Below, one piece after another: positions 32,588 to 41,757 of a stretch of 48,297 nt of DNA. Made by a program: the position numbers and the translations under genes. Source of the stretch: Acidimicrobiia bacterium (GTDB lineage Bacteria > Actinomycetota > Acidimicrobiia > Spongiisociales > Spongiisociaceae); contig VXMM01000004.1 in assembly GCA_009841105.1 (NCBI GenBank), forward strand, positions 1 through 48,297, written 5' to 3'. Each line of letters starts with the position of its first letter. Within the stretch, counting starts at the first letter, position 1. The notes under the pieces are model-generated. The model did not search any database, was not told where the DNA came from, and worked only from the letters and a program-made list of their open reading frames with translations.

Positions 32588-32872
32588 TTAGTTTGACGAG
32601 TCCACCAGACTGTGGTAACTCGGCATCCTGTCCCACTTGCTCGGCGGGAGCAGACCAACAATGATGTGACTGACCGAATCGGTGGGATCTTCCATCGAAG
32701 GGCTTCGCAGTTGTCCAGGAACTTCAGCGACCAGAACGTGGTCGCCGGGTTCGATTCTGGTGTTCGCATAGATGGTGTCGCCGTTGCGGTCCACTAGCTG
32801 AATGGCTCTCAGACCGTTGGTGAGGGTGAACAACGTGGGTGTGTGGACTTGGGCTACTTGCAGCACGTTCAT
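32588..32872 (-). CDS. small hypothetical protein (94 aa)
   Basis: From ATG 32872: 'VAQVHTPTLFTLTNGLRAIQ' and 'DTIYANTRIEPGDHVLVAEV', which is beta-rich and has a distant resemblance to RCK_C (TrkA-C) domains of transport regulators. No Shine-Dalgarno is visible. The frame is also open upstream into the AbiEii-like remnant, so it could be a hybrid frame. Doubtful. Confidence 0.35.
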   Translation of the reverse strand: MNVLQVAQVHTPTLFTLTNGLRAIQLVDRNGDTIYANTRIEPGDHVLVAEVPGQLRSPSMEDPTDSVSHIIVGLLPPSKWDRMPSYHSLVDSSN

Positions 32873-32962
32873 GCCCCGCAGGGTAGCGGGGGGCTGATAC
32901 TCGTTCGAAACGCTCTCGGACGGGCTCGCCGGGATAGGGGTTACCGAATTCGACAGGGATAG

Positions 32963-33097
32963 CGATGCGAACACATCGACATCGAGTTGGACGCACCAGA
33001 GGTAGAGCCCCCCGACGGTGGACACAGGCTGAGCCTATGAAACGAACACAAGAGGGAGTGCCCGGCCTCGGGGGGAACCACCCAGACCAGGTGCTAG
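32963..33097 (+). pseudogene. remnant of an AbiEii 3' end
   Basis: Plus-strand copy of the last 30 codons and downstream 60 bp of abiEii (6290-6420): 'CEHIDIELDAPEVEPP' then 'GHRLSL' and a stop at the same place, followed by atgaaacgaacacaagag and ggggggaaccaccc. The rest of the toxin gene is absent. It shows that a second AbiE module once stood here. Confidence 0.72.
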
Positions 33098-33710
33098 GAT
33101 CATGATCAGCCCGGCTATGGCGGATATTATGCCACCTAGCGCATGGGGGCCCCGGTGGTGGGCGTCGCGGTCGGTGAACCGCCTCGACCGTCTCCAAGAT
33201 GCTGGATACCAGCCAGGCTGCTCCTACGAACAGCACGATTGCCGCCAGGGTCAGCGCCGGGAGACGCGGCACCGCGAAACCGATGCCTATGGCGATGATG
33301 CCCAGGATTCTATGACCTACTCCAGACCCGGTACGGACTCGCGCCACTATGCCCACGGAGACGAAGACGAGGGGAACCACGATGACCACGACGAGGAGGG
33401 CAGCATCCTCCGCTGGCGTGCCGTGCCCGAGACCAAGATACGGTTCATCCTCACCGGCGATAGCCGTCACCAGATACACCGGCTCGGCACCCTCGACTCC
33501 GGCAAGTGGCGCGTGCGCAACTTCCACGGCGTTGAAGTACGGGTGTTCTCCGACGATGGCCGCTGCGCCAGGCCTCGGACCGGAGCGCGGATCCTTGTCG
33601 ATATCGGTCCCGGCTGCGGTAGCGATATCGAGCCACGCGTCCGCAACCCGGAGGAGCGGTCCTACCGCCTCTGGATGACCAAGATCGGCTAGGTCGGTTA
33701 CCCTTCCCCC
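33097..33710 (-). pseudogene. membrane-protein gene fragment
   Basis: A long minus frame reads as protein: 'AAIVGEHPYFNAVEVAHAPL', 'YLVTAIAGEDEPYLGLGHG', then two hydrophobic segments ('LLVVVIVVPLVFVSVGIVA', 'LGIIAIGIGFAVPRLPALT'). It has no good start codon until GTG 33527 and loses protein-like character at about 33100, where the AbiEii remnant begins. It therefore looks truncated at one or both ends. The competing plus frame is His/Arg/Asp-rich and less natural. Confidence 0.45.
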
Positions 33711-33786
33711 ACCGAGGCCTCAGCCTAGGCGAGAAGTAATCCCTGCCTGCGGTCTCAGACCGTGAAGCTCTGGGTAGGTGGCTTGG

Positions 33787-34506
33787 CTAGCAGTCGGCCA
33801 ACTGGTCGCTGATGAAGTCGTGCTCGGCCTGGTCCATCGTGCCGGCCCAGGCCACCTTGACCGCCACGTGGATGCGCAAGTACTCGCACCAGCCGGGGTA
33901 GTCGTTAGTCCGTGGAGTGGTGCGTCCGCTGGTGTCCCACCACTCGGCCGGGTCACGACCACCCTTGCCTCGGTTGACCGATGAGACCGAAGCTCTGTGA
34001 TTCTCTCCAGCCGATCCGAAGGCCGGCTCCCGGATGCCGGAGCACCAGCCTTCCTCCAGGCCAACAACGTGGTCGACGTCACCACCATCGAGGGCCTCGC
34101 CGGTCAGGTAGCCGACACCACCAAGCTCACGCCAGGAGGTACCGTGCGGTCGGTAGTGGTCCCGCTCGTACCCTTCGCAATCCTCGGGCGCTATAACCAC
34201 CCCGAGGCCGACAGCCTCGGTGGTGGTAGTGGCCGGCGCAGTCGTGGTGGTGACCGCTTCCGTTGTCGTGGTCGGTACGGTCGTGGTAGTAGTGGTGGTG
34301 GTGCTTCCGTTGTCGTTGAACGCCACAGTGGTCGGCGCTGCCGCTTCCGTTGTCGTGGACGCTTCGGTCGGCGCCGACGCTGCGGTGGTGGCGACTGTGG
34401 TGGCCGGTGCCTGGGCGATAGTGGTAGTGGTGGACGGATCTATAGCGGTGTCACCGCAAGCGGCTACCACCAGCGCCAAGGCGACCACCACAGCTCGGTT
34501 GGTCAT
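33787..34506 (-). CDS. HNH (DUF1524-like) nuclease lipoprotein
   Basis: 239 residues. Signal peptide with lipobox 'LALVVAACGD', a Thr-rich linker of about 80 residues ('TTTTTTTTVPTTTTEA'), then a domain with 'GDVDHVVGLEEGW' (D144-H145), 'ENHRASVSSVNRGKGGRDPA' (N177, K180) and 'EWWDTSG', the DHxV...N..K..W pattern of DUF1524/HNH nucleases. The C-terminal 'AEHDFISDQLADC' also fits exported actinobacterial members. It is expected to be on the cell surface, where it may degrade incoming or environmental DNA. It ends 40 bp from the neighbouring protease pseudogene. Confidence 0.82.
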   Translation of the reverse strand: MTNRAVVVALALVVAACGDTAIDPSTTTTIAQAPATTVATTAASAPTEASTTTEAAAPTTVAFNDNGSTTTTTTTTVPTTTTEAVTTTTAPATTTTEAVGLGVVIAPEDCEGYERDHYRPHGTSWRELGGVGYLTGEALDGGDVDHVVGLEEGWCSGIREPAFGSAGENHRASVSSVNRGKGGRDPAEWWDTSGRTTPRTNDYPGWCEYLRIHVAVKVAWAGTMDQAEHDFISDQLADC

Positions 34507-34547
34507 GACTAGCTCCCTTCGCTCGCGAGATAGTCGGCCTTGTCTGG

Positions 34548-36291
34548 CTAGAGGCAGTCGAGATCGGCCACAACCGCGTCGAGTCCGGAGAGGTTGAAAC
34601 CTAGGTAAAGCCTACCACCGTTGTCGAGATCGACCTCCAAGTAAAGCGCACCGGCGGTCGTCTCGGATAAGACGTCGATGAAGCTCTGCGCGGCGAAGAT
34701 CACAGACTCGGTTTCTTCGTTTGACCAGAACTGGGTATCGACCGTGACGGCGTCCTCGTTACTGAACCGATAAGCCACAGACGCGGCGGCGTAGTCCGGG
34801 TCATTAGAGACGAGGTTGGTGGTTGAAAAGAAAACGTCGTCGTACTTCTCGGGTGAGTAGATGAGGCCCTCGACAGCGCAGCGAACATAGAGGTGGCTCT
34901 GGTAGTCCTCATCGGGTAGCAGGTAACCCTCATACTTTCCCCAGATGCCCTCCCCGTCGAAATACTCCCATGCGCCATACCCCCCTGTGCCGCCACTGGC
35001 CGCTGGTGGGTCGGATGACGCGAGACCCTTGCCGTCAAGTAGGTCCGGATACCGTTCTCTGAGGGTGGTCTCGGCCACTGCCCAACTGATGCCCTCCACG
35101 TCGACCGCCGAAACGCCCGCCACGTTCATGCCGATCACCGTGCCGCAGGCGTCTACGAGCGGGCCTCCGCTGTTGCCCGGATTGATCGGGGCGTCGGTCA
35201 AGATCAGAGTGCCTTCGCTTATGACGCTCCGAGCCAGCGAAGCGTCTTTCTCGACCCGCGAGAGAAACACCCCTCGACACTGTGGGCTGCGAGGCCTCGT
35301 GTAGGGGATACCCGACCGCGTAGAGATCGGCTCCGGGTTTCAACCACTCAGCCCTGCCGAACCGGAGCGGGAAGGCTCCGCTACCCGTTGTCCGGAGCAG
35401 GGCGACGTCGGAGGCACTGTCGACTCCTACCACTTGCGCTTCTACGGACACGTCGCGGTTCGTGAGGGTAACTTGGCGACGGTCGGCGACCACGTGGGCA
35501 GCGGTCAGCCACTCCTCCACATCGAACGGGCCTCCGATTCTGAAGGCGCTCCCTAGCCCATCCCCGTGCACCTGGAAAACGGCACCTACGACCCCTTCGG
35601 CATGGTCCACAAAGTCGCATGAAAAGGCACCCGTTTCGTCCCGATGGATGGCCCGGTGAAGGAACGTAGCCATCTGTCCTCTGCTCGTGTTCTCGTTTGG
35701 GCAGAACGCGTAGAGACCGCATCCTTTGGTGATGCCTGACCGGGCGAGAGCGATGACGAAGTCGTGGTGCCAACTGTCGAAGGGCACGTCACCAAATCCT
35801 GGATGGGGTCCTGGTGCCAGATCGAACGCCCGGGCGAGAAACGCTGCCATGTGGGAGCGCCTGACGGGATCAAAAGGGCAGAAGCTGGTCCCGTCGCCGC
35901 AACCGGTCGTAATGCCAAGCTGGAACATCCGTTCCGTGTGGGCCGACCACCACTGCCCTGCGTCGACGTCGTCGAAGCGAGGCTCGGACGGCTGGGCGGG
36001 ATCGCCGCCGTCCACGACACGCACAATCCACACAGCCATCTGCCAGCGGAGAACCGGCTCATTAGGGCAAAAGAGGTCCTCCCCGCAGGCGGTACCGTCA
36101 AACACCCCCAGTTGCCGAAGTTCCGCAACCGGCTCCGAGTGGTAATCCCCCAAAGAGACATCCCGATAGAGATCGCTCTGAGCCTCAGCTTGCGGAGCGG
36201 GCACAAGCGCAACCAAGAGGACCACCACCACCAATGAGGGCATCCAGTTGGCTCTAACATGGTCGATGGGCTCAGCCTGGTCAACGGTCAT
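34548..36291 (-). pseudogene. secreted SLH-domain trypsin-like protease, frameshifted
   Basis: Signal peptide ('PSLVVVVLLVALVPAPQAEA'), three SLH-like repeats each with 'FCP' ('DLFCPNEPVLRWQMAVWIV', 'SFCPFDPVRRSHMAAFLAR', 'AFCPNENTSRGQMATFLHR'), then a chymotrypsin-fold protease with His in 'WLTAAHVVADRR', Asp in 'SASDVALLRT' and Ser in 'NPGNSGGPLVDACG'. At about 35265, in a GGGG run, the frame shifts by one; the Ser and the C-terminal domain are in the second frame. Either a recent inactivation or a sequencing error. Start ATG 36291 (or 36243). Confidence 0.85.
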
Positions 36292-36425
36292 TCGACGGAT
36301 CACCTTACTTCGGAAAGGGCTACTCCCGGGTGTCCGGTACCTACGGACAGAGGAGAGAAGTCCCCGCCGTGTTTCGGTCAGGCACTGAATGAACGAAGCG
36401 GTCGGCCTGGTCCACCTTCGCTGGA

Positions 36426-37501
36426 TTATTGGGATGAACACACAGCTCGCCAAGCGGCCAGGGCCTCGCGAGCGACCACCGCTTCGGCACGGGTCAGCAC
36501 CACCAGGGTCTCGCGCATCCGCACGAGCGGCCCGCCGTATTGGCACTCCCGCGTCCACCAATCGACCCGGTGGCCTCAGTCAAGATGGCGGGCGAGCAAC
36601 TGCTCGGTGGCCATCCGGTCGACCAGGGCCTGCCACACAAGACGTTCCGCTCCTGTGAAGGAGTCCTACGCGGCCACCATCCGAGCCTCGGCCGCATCGA
36701 CCGCGGTCTCGTAGTCGGCCAGACGCACCGGGCAATCGGTGGCCATGACCACCACCAGGACAAGGGTGGCGATCACGAGGGCCGGTCGGATACGTGTACG
36801 GCAATGCCGAAGTCGGTACGACAAACCCAACCCGGGGTGGAGGTTGCTCAGTGTCTCCACGGACGTAGCGGCCAGATCGGCGCTCAGCGCACTATGGTCG
36901 ATGCCGTGCGGCCCGTCGAAGGCCAGGCACTCCGTTACGATTCGCATACCCGGTGGAAGCGCTGCCCGCAGGGCGTGGCGTAGCTTGGCTGGCGCGGGGC
37001 TGGTCGATACGAGTGACTGGTTGAAGTCGCCGATCGCAATGACCAACCCGCTCGTCCGGGATCCGTTCGAGCACCCGGCGCCGACCGGCCAGATAGTGTT
37101 CGTGGTCCTCCCAACGCCTCTTGCGGCCGCCACCGCGGCCGGACTCGGCACGCGGACCTGAACCAGCGGATGCAAGCCCCTATCACGGTGACGGCACCTA
37201 GCGGTGTGGTCGTGAGACCGGACACGAACCGCCCGCGCGACAACGTTCGCGACCCCAGGTAGTCCACGTCCTCCCAAGGCTGCGTAGGCCCAGAGCAACA
37301 CCTTCCGCCGGCCCTCCCGGATCGGATAGCGGTAGTCGGCCTGGGACAAGATCCTCTACCCGCGCTCGGATAACAGGTCCCGGTCGGTCTCGGTTAGGCA
37401 AACCACGTCCGGGCCGTGGCGTCGATGCGGGCCAGTAGGTGCGGCGCACACTGGGAACAAGGCGTCGCCCACTGAACGGTCCAGGTAACGACCGAGAGCA
37501 T
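36426..37501 (-). pseudogene. endonuclease/exonuclease/phosphatase (EEP) family protein, decayed
   Basis: Starts 'MLSVVTWTVQWATP' at 37501; the usual catalytic Asn of 'TWNVQW' is Thr. Fragments in several frames follow: 'VVCLTETDRDLLSERG', 'ADYRYPIREGRRKVLLW', 'FVSGLTTTPLGAVTVIG', and 'IAIGDFNQSLVSTSPAPAKL' with the GDFN motif, then 'HGIDHSALSADLAAT'. A transmembrane helix ('ALVIATLVLVVVMAT') and a C-terminal domain follow, interrupted in frame by TAG (36666-36668) and TGA (36576-36578) before TAA at 36426. At least three frameshifts and two stops. Confidence 0.75.
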
Positions 37502-37503
37502 GG

Positions 37504-37750
37504 CTAGAAGACCGCCCGGCCGAGTCCGAGATAGTCGAGTCGCAGGGCATCCACCTCGGCGGCGGTCATGTCGACCAGGATCCCGGCTTGGCGGACGAAC
37601 CGAAACCGCATCCGTCGGCACCACGACGGCTGCGGTTACCTCGACGGGAGTTGGTGGCGGCCCTACGGAAAACTCTCGTCGAATCTCGACCTCGTACCCG
37701 GACTCCTCGAACAACACCGCGGCTATAGCATCGGCCTGGTCAACGGTCAT
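37504..37750 (-). pseudogene. small protein gene with frameshift, upstream of the EEP gene
   Basis: 'MTVDQADAIAAVLFEESGYE' and 'SVGPPPTPVEVTAAVVVPTD' read in one frame; the end 'FVRQAGILVDMTAAEVDALR' with 'DYLGLGRAVF' is in another, giving about 85 residues with one indel near 37605. The stop is 2 bp from the EEP ATG. The first 30 bp are nearly repeated at the start of the SLH protease gene (36262-36300). Confidence 0.55.
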
Positions 37751-37786
37751 CGACAGATCAGCTTCCCGATTATTTCCGAGTAGGAA

Positions 37787-37999
37787 CTAACTACTCGCAA
37801 CGTTTACGGCCTCCTCTCTGGTCAACCCGCAGAGCACGGCTGCCGCTCCTACCACCCACGGCCTCACCGCCTGAGTGGTGGCGACCGCGGGCGTCTCCTC
37901 GCCGTACCTGTGCCGACCCGAGTAGCGCCGCAGGACGGAGGCCTCGATGCCGGAGCCCTAGAGCTTCTCCACGACAGCATGCGCGTGGTCGAGCCTCAT
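37787..37999 (-). pseudogene. short gene with in-frame TAG, coupled to the upstream gene
   Basis: ATG 37999 overlaps the preceding stop (ATGA). 'MRLDHAHAVVEKL' is followed by TAG (37958-37960) and then, in the same frame, 'GSGIEASVLRRYSGRHRYGE' and 'LCGLTREEAVNVASS' to TAG at 37787. A single nonsense change in an otherwise open 70-codon frame. Function unknown; coupling suggests a two-gene unit such as toxin-antitoxin. Confidence 0.5.
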
Positions 38000-38304
38000 G
38001 TGGTGCCACCGCAGACGATCCGGTGAGCCGCCAGAGCCTCGCGGATCGTGATCGCCGGATCCGAGTGCCGGCTCGTGCGGCCGTCCGGATCCGTGATCTT
38101 CCAACCCTCGGAGCGGTGCCACCGAACCGTCCAGCCCTCCCGGTTGATCCGCTCCGGTTGAAGGTCGCGCGCTGGCGCCGATGAAACGTTCGATCCATAG
38201 TCGAGGCCAGCAAATCCAGACCCGTAGCACCTACCATCCATGACCACCTCCAAGCGTAGCTGGTCGCCATCCGACGGCAGCTGCTCGACACCGCCAGCAA
38301 CCAC
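37996..38304 (-). CDS. hypothetical protein (102 aa)
   Basis: 'LPSDGDQLRLEVVMDGRCYG', 'REGWTVRWHRSEGWKITDPD' and 'AITIREALAAHRIVCGG' give a beta-rich protein that ends in one helix. Not recognised. A frame just upstream ('VIEVAITARAEC') suggests that the true start was some 15 residues earlier and that the present GTG/ATG start results from an indel. The downstream partner has an in-frame stop. Confidence 0.5.
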   Translation of the reverse strand: MVAGGVEQLPSDGDQLRLEVVMDGRCYGSGFAGLDYGSNVSSAPARDLQPERINREGWTVRWHRSEGWKITDPDGRTSRHSDPAITIREALAAHRIVCGGTT

Positions 38305-38340
38305 ACTCCGCCCGGGCGGTGATGGCCACCTCGATCACGG

Positions 38341-38562
38341 TCACTCCTCCCCTGCTGCTGCGGCTACGGACTCGACCACCGCGCGGGTGAGCCTCGCCCA
38401 GACACCTGCACGCCTAAACAGGGATTCCAGGTACTCCAGGTCCGCTCGTGTTACGGTCGTATTCCATGCCACCAAGCTTCTGAGCCGCCGCACGCTGACC
38501 TCGTACAGCTTCTCCCACCATGGCGTGTGGTCATGCCAGAACTGGCACTCCTCCGGCGGCAA
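38341..38562 (-). CDS. small hypothetical protein downstream of the integrase
   Basis: From TTG 38562: 'ECQFWHDHTPWWEKLYEVSV' and 'TRADLEYLESLFRRAGVWAR', 73 helical residues rich in aromatic and charged residues. It begins 30 bp after the integrase stop on the same strand. There is no strong ribosome-binding site, so it could be read by coupling with the integrase. The frame upstream of 38562 is only a shadow of the integrase. Confidence 0.4.
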   Translation of the reverse strand: MPPEECQFWHDHTPWWEKLYEVSVRRLRSLVAWNTTVTRADLEYLESLFRRAGVWARLTRAVVESVAAAAGEE

Positions 38563-38594
38563 CGCTCGAGGCGAAACCCCAAACCCACATCCGA

Positions 38595-39764
38595 TCAACC
38601 CCGCGTCGGGTTGAGGTAGTTGGCCCAGTCGTTCATTAGTTGGCGGCGCCGGTCGAAGAGGTCGCTTCGTTGGTAGGCGGCTTCGACCCGGTCGTTGTTG
38701 ACATGGGCTAGGGCGAGTTCGCATATTTGGCGGGGTGTGTCGGTTAGTTCGGCTGCCCAGTCCCGGAAGCTGGATCGGTAGCCGTGGGGTACTGCGGGGA
38801 TGTTGTGTTCCCGGAGGAGTTTGGGCAGGGTCGCGTCGGACAGTTCCCGTCCCGTGGCCGAGGGGAACACCAGGCCGCTGTAGTCTCGGTAGCGTTGCGC
38901 GTCTGTCAACAGTTCGAGAGCGCGGGTGGGGAGGGGCACGCGGTGTTGGCGGCCGGTTTTCATCCTGGCAGGGGGGATCGTCCACGTCGCTTCGCCCAAG
39001 TTGATTTCGTCCCATTGGGCGCCCCGTACCTCGCCTGAGCGGCAGGCTGTGAGGACTAGGAACTCGAACGCCAGGATCGTGGTCGGATAGGCTCCGGAGG
39101 CCCGGATGTTGGCGATACTCGCCGCCACGTCGGCATGTGGCAGCGCCCGGTGGTGTTGGCGTCGTCCCATGTTGGATGGCAACGCGGCGGTGATAGCGTC
39201 CCCTGCCGGGTTGTCTGTCCGATAGCCCTGGGCGATGGCCCAACGCATCACCGCGCCGATACGCTGCCGTACCCGCCGCGCTGTTTCGGGGCGGGTGTGC
39301 CAGATCGGTAGCAGACAGGCCATCACATCCGCGGTGGTGATCCGATCCACCCCCCGCCGTCCCAACCTCGGATACACATAAGCAGTGAGCGACGACCTCC
39401 ACTGTGCTTCTGACTTCCCGCCCCGCTTCCACCCCACAGCGTGAATAGCGATAACCTCATCAGCCGCCTGCTCAAAGGTGGGTACCCGGCTACCTCGGGG
39501 GTCGAGACCCTTCTCGATCGTGCGCCGGTTCGCCAGGGCTTTTTGGCGGGCTTCGGCCAAAGAGACGATCGGATACGCGCCGAGGCCGATGTTGGTGACC
39601 CGCCCATGGAAACGAACCCGCTGGCTCCACGTCTTCGACAACCGCCCGTTAGCGGTTGGTTTCACCAACAAACTCAGCCCGTAGCCGCCCCGTCCGTCGC
39701 CGTAACGGCCCGGTTGGCTAACAGTACGCACGAACGCAGCTGATAAGATCCGTGGACGCTTCAC
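38595..39764 (-). CDS. P4-type tyrosine integrase
   Basis: 389 residues. N-terminal DUF4102-like arm-binding part ('GGYGLSLLVKPTANGRLSKT', 'RFHGRVTNIGLGAYPIVSLA'), SAM-like core-binding part, and the catalytic domain with Arg in 'LTACRSGEVRGAQWDEINL', His/Arg in 'HGYRSSFRDWAAE', His in 'LALAHVNND' and the nucleophile Tyr in 'AAYQRSDLFDRRRQLM'. It integrates and excises genomic islands, usually at tRNA genes. No tRNA lies adjacent; the nearest are at 44.6-44.9 kb. The gene is intact and marks the right side of the island. Confidence 0.93.
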   Translation of the reverse strand: MKRPRILSAAFVRTVSQPGRYGDGRGGYGLSLLVKPTANGRLSKTWSQRVRFHGRVTNIGLGAYPIVSLAEARQKALANRRTIEKGLDPRGSRVPTFEQAADEVIAIHAVGWKRGGKSEAQWRSSLTAYVYPRLGRRGVDRITTADVMACLLPIWHTRPETARRVRQRIGAVMRWAIAQGYRTDNPAGDAITAALPSNMGRRQHHRALPHADVAASIANIRASGAYPTTILAFEFLVLTACRSGEVRGAQWDEINLGEATWTIPPARMKTGRQHRVPLPTRALELLTDAQRYRDYSGLVFPSATGRELSDATLPKLLREHNIPAVPHGYRSSFRDWAAELTDTPRQICELALAHVNNDRVEAAYQRSDLFDRRRQLMNDWANYLNPTRG

Positions 39765-39787
39765 CCGCCTTCTCCTCCCCGATTCTG

Positions 39788-39808
39788 GTTATCACCTTCA
39801 GTTATCAC
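39788..39808. promoter_or_regulatory. direct repeat GTTATCAC upstream of the integrase
   Basis: GTTATCAC at 39788-39795 and 39801-39808, 13 bp apart, starting 24 bp before the integrase start in an AT-richer patch. Either a repressor site or an arm-type integrase-binding site. Confidence 0.4.
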
Positions 39809-40192
39809 TTTAACGGTGGGATTAGACGATACCCCCGGAAACGTCAAGAACCAAATAAACACCCCACCACCAGGCCATACACAACACCAACGGAACACTC
39901 AGCAACCACCCGACACCAACAAACGGCGGTCACTCCCTCCGCCCAGTTTCTTTCCCAGTCGTTGGCTTTCGCGTACACCCGTTTCTTGTTGAGCATCCCT
40001 CGGGCGCCGTGGCCGGCGCATCCGCCGCACTTGATTCGCGTCCACGGACGCCGCCGACGAACTTGTGGGCCTAGCGCAAAGCGCGTCGCGTGACGATCAG
40101 TCCACGAGCTATGTCAGCCCTGGTCCTACTCGCGTCGGCGAGACGCCCCCAGGACCCGACAGAGGCTGGACCACTCCACCCGGAGGACTCGC
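39809..40192. other. intergenic stretch, probable island boundary
   Basis: No gene with a ribosome-binding site. The first 150 bp are rich in A and C; base use returns to core-like after about 40,000. An attachment site may lie here, but no matching direct repeat is recognisable in the window. Confidence 0.4.
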
Positions 40193-40480
40193 ATGCGGAT
40201 CACACTGACCAACGTCATCGTTGACGACCAGGCCAAGGCCCTCGCCTTCTAAACCGAGGTTCTCGGATTCCAGAAGTACCACGACGTGCCCGTAGGGCAA
40301 TACTCGTGGCTCACCGTGGTCTCCCCGGAGCAGCCTGACGGCCTGGAGCTGCTCCTTGAACCCGCCGGCGTCGAATTCACCCAGCCGCCGACCGACCTGG
40401 GCACCGTTGTGTCCGCCATCTTTGATGACACCTGCGGGAACCTGATCCAGATCGTCACCCCTGCTCCGAGACCTGCATAA
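40193..40480 (+). pseudogene. VOC/glyoxalase-family protein, decayed
   Basis: ATG 40193 has GGAGG upstream. 'MRITLTNVIVDDQAKALAF' is followed by TAA (40250-40252) where the family has Tyr in 'FYTEVLGF'; then 'TEVLGFQKYHDVPVGQYSWL' and 'DGLELLLEPAGVEFTQPPTD' run on in frame to 'FDDTCGNLIQIV'. Between 'LLLEP' and 'AGVEFT' about 35-40 residues found in relatives are missing, without loss of frame. A single nonsense change plus an internal deletion. Confidence 0.8.
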
Positions 40481-40705
40481 GCCCACATGAGCTGCTAGCG
40501 CTTCACCGTGACGGACGGGGCTTGGGCGGATTAGCGGATGTCGGAGAGGAACGCCTCGACTTCGGCGAGGTCGATCGTGAGGCGCAGCGGCGGCAGGCCA
40601 CAGAAGAGCCCCCCACCATCAAGGACTCCGGGCCTCGCCTACGGCGCCGGGTTCATCTCCGCGGTGCGGCTCGATCGTGGGGTGGCCAAGTGATGCGCCA
40701 CTAGC

Positions 40706-41497
40706 ATGGAAAGTGTTACCGCATACTGCCGAAGGCAGGCCTCCGTCCCAGTGAACGAGCAACATGTGGCGCCAACGCCGGAGAGCGAAGCGGCCGTCTC
40801 TTCGTATCAAACCCACATCGGCGACACCCGGCCGTACTGGCGGGACATCATCCTGGGCGTCAACGATGGGCTGGTGTCGATGCTGTTGCTCGTCGCCGGC
40901 GTGGTCGGTGGCGGCCTCAACGCGGACCAGGTCCTGTTAGCGGGCGTGGCCGGCGCGATCGCGGGTGCCATCTCGATGGCGGCCGGGGAGTATCTGGCGA
41001 CCAGGTCTCAGGATGATGTTCTGGCGGCGGAGATCGAGCTGGAGCGGGCACACATCCGGCATCACCGCCAGAAGGAACTGGATGAGTTAGGCAACATGTT
41101 CGCGGCTATGGGCCTCGATGATGACGAGGTGACGGATGTGGTCGCCGTGTTCGAGCGGTCGGACGGACGCATCCTGAAGGCGATGAAGGTGCTGGAGTTC
41201 GGCATTGTCGACTCCGAGCGACGTTCTCCCTTCACCGCCATGACCATGTCGGGCTTGCTCTTTCTGGCTGGCTCGGCCACCTCCGTCATGCCTTTCGTGT
41301 TCACCAACGAGACCGCGGTCGGGCTCTGGTGGGCTGGCGCTCTGACCGCCGCCGGCCTGTTCGTCGTAGGCGTCGTCAAGTCGATCGTTGCGCGCGCATC
41401 CAAGATTCGCGCCGGCCTAGAGAATTTGCTGATCGCCGGAATCGGCGGTGTCGTGGCCTGGTACATCGGCAAGTTTGTCGCCTCCGGGCTCGGTTGA
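40706..41497 (+). CDS. VIT1/CCC1-family metal transporter
   Basis: 263 residues. 'DIILGVNDGLVSMLLLVAGV' (first membrane helix with the family's DGL), 'AISMAAGEYLATRSQDDVLA' (second helix and the conserved GEY/S-x-D), a cytoplasmic Glu-rich loop ('IELERAHIRHHRQKELDELG') that binds metal, then three more helices ('SGLLFLAGSATSVMPFVF', 'ALTAAGLFVVGVVKSIVA', 'LLIAGIGGVVAWYIGKFVAS'). It moves Fe2+ or Mn2+ across the membrane. Intact; alone on its strand. Confidence 0.9.
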   Translation: MESVTAYCRRQASVPVNEQHVAPTPESEAAVSSYQTHIGDTRPYWRDIILGVNDGLVSMLLLVAGVVGGGLNADQVLLAGVAGAIAGAISMAAGEYLATRSQDDVLAAEIELERAHIRHHRQKELDELGNMFAAMGLDDDEVTDVVAVFERSDGRILKAMKVLEFGIVDSERRSPFTAMTMSGLLFLAGSATSVMPFVFTNETAVGLWWAGALTAAGLFVVGVVKSIVARASKIRAGLENLLIAGIGGVVAWYIGKFVASGLG

Positions 41498-41757
41498 CGA
41501 CCCGCCGTAGGCGTCCGGACAGATACCGGTACGAGTCGGATCCGTGGGTCCGGCGACGGTCTCGTGGGTTCTAGCTCACTTCTTCCGCGGCCTTCGGCGC
41601 GCCGTCGTGCGGGTGCGACAACGATGTCGGAGTCCCCTACGTAGGTGAATCAGCGGTCAACACGTGTTGGCGACGCTGGTGTCGTCGCGGATGATGGATG
41701 GACGGCGATCATCCATGCGATGAGGGCGAGTAGGAATTCTTACGGTTGGTGGATCGA

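Noticed and set aside
33102-33692. Plus-strand frame opposite the membrane-protein fragment
   Set aside because: Rich in His, Arg and Asp with no motif; the minus frame has natural hydrophobic segments.
36262-37765. Near-identical 30 bp at the starts of the SLH protease and the small gene at 37750
   Set aside because: The shared stretch (gcctggtcaacggtcat plus a few bases) is real but short and encodes only 'MTVDQA'; too little to claim a functional repeat.
38341-39432. 363-residue minus-strand frame over the integrase
   Set aside because: Its main part is a Pro/Arg/His-rich shadow of the integrase in another frame; only the last 73 codons, beyond the integrase stop, may be real.
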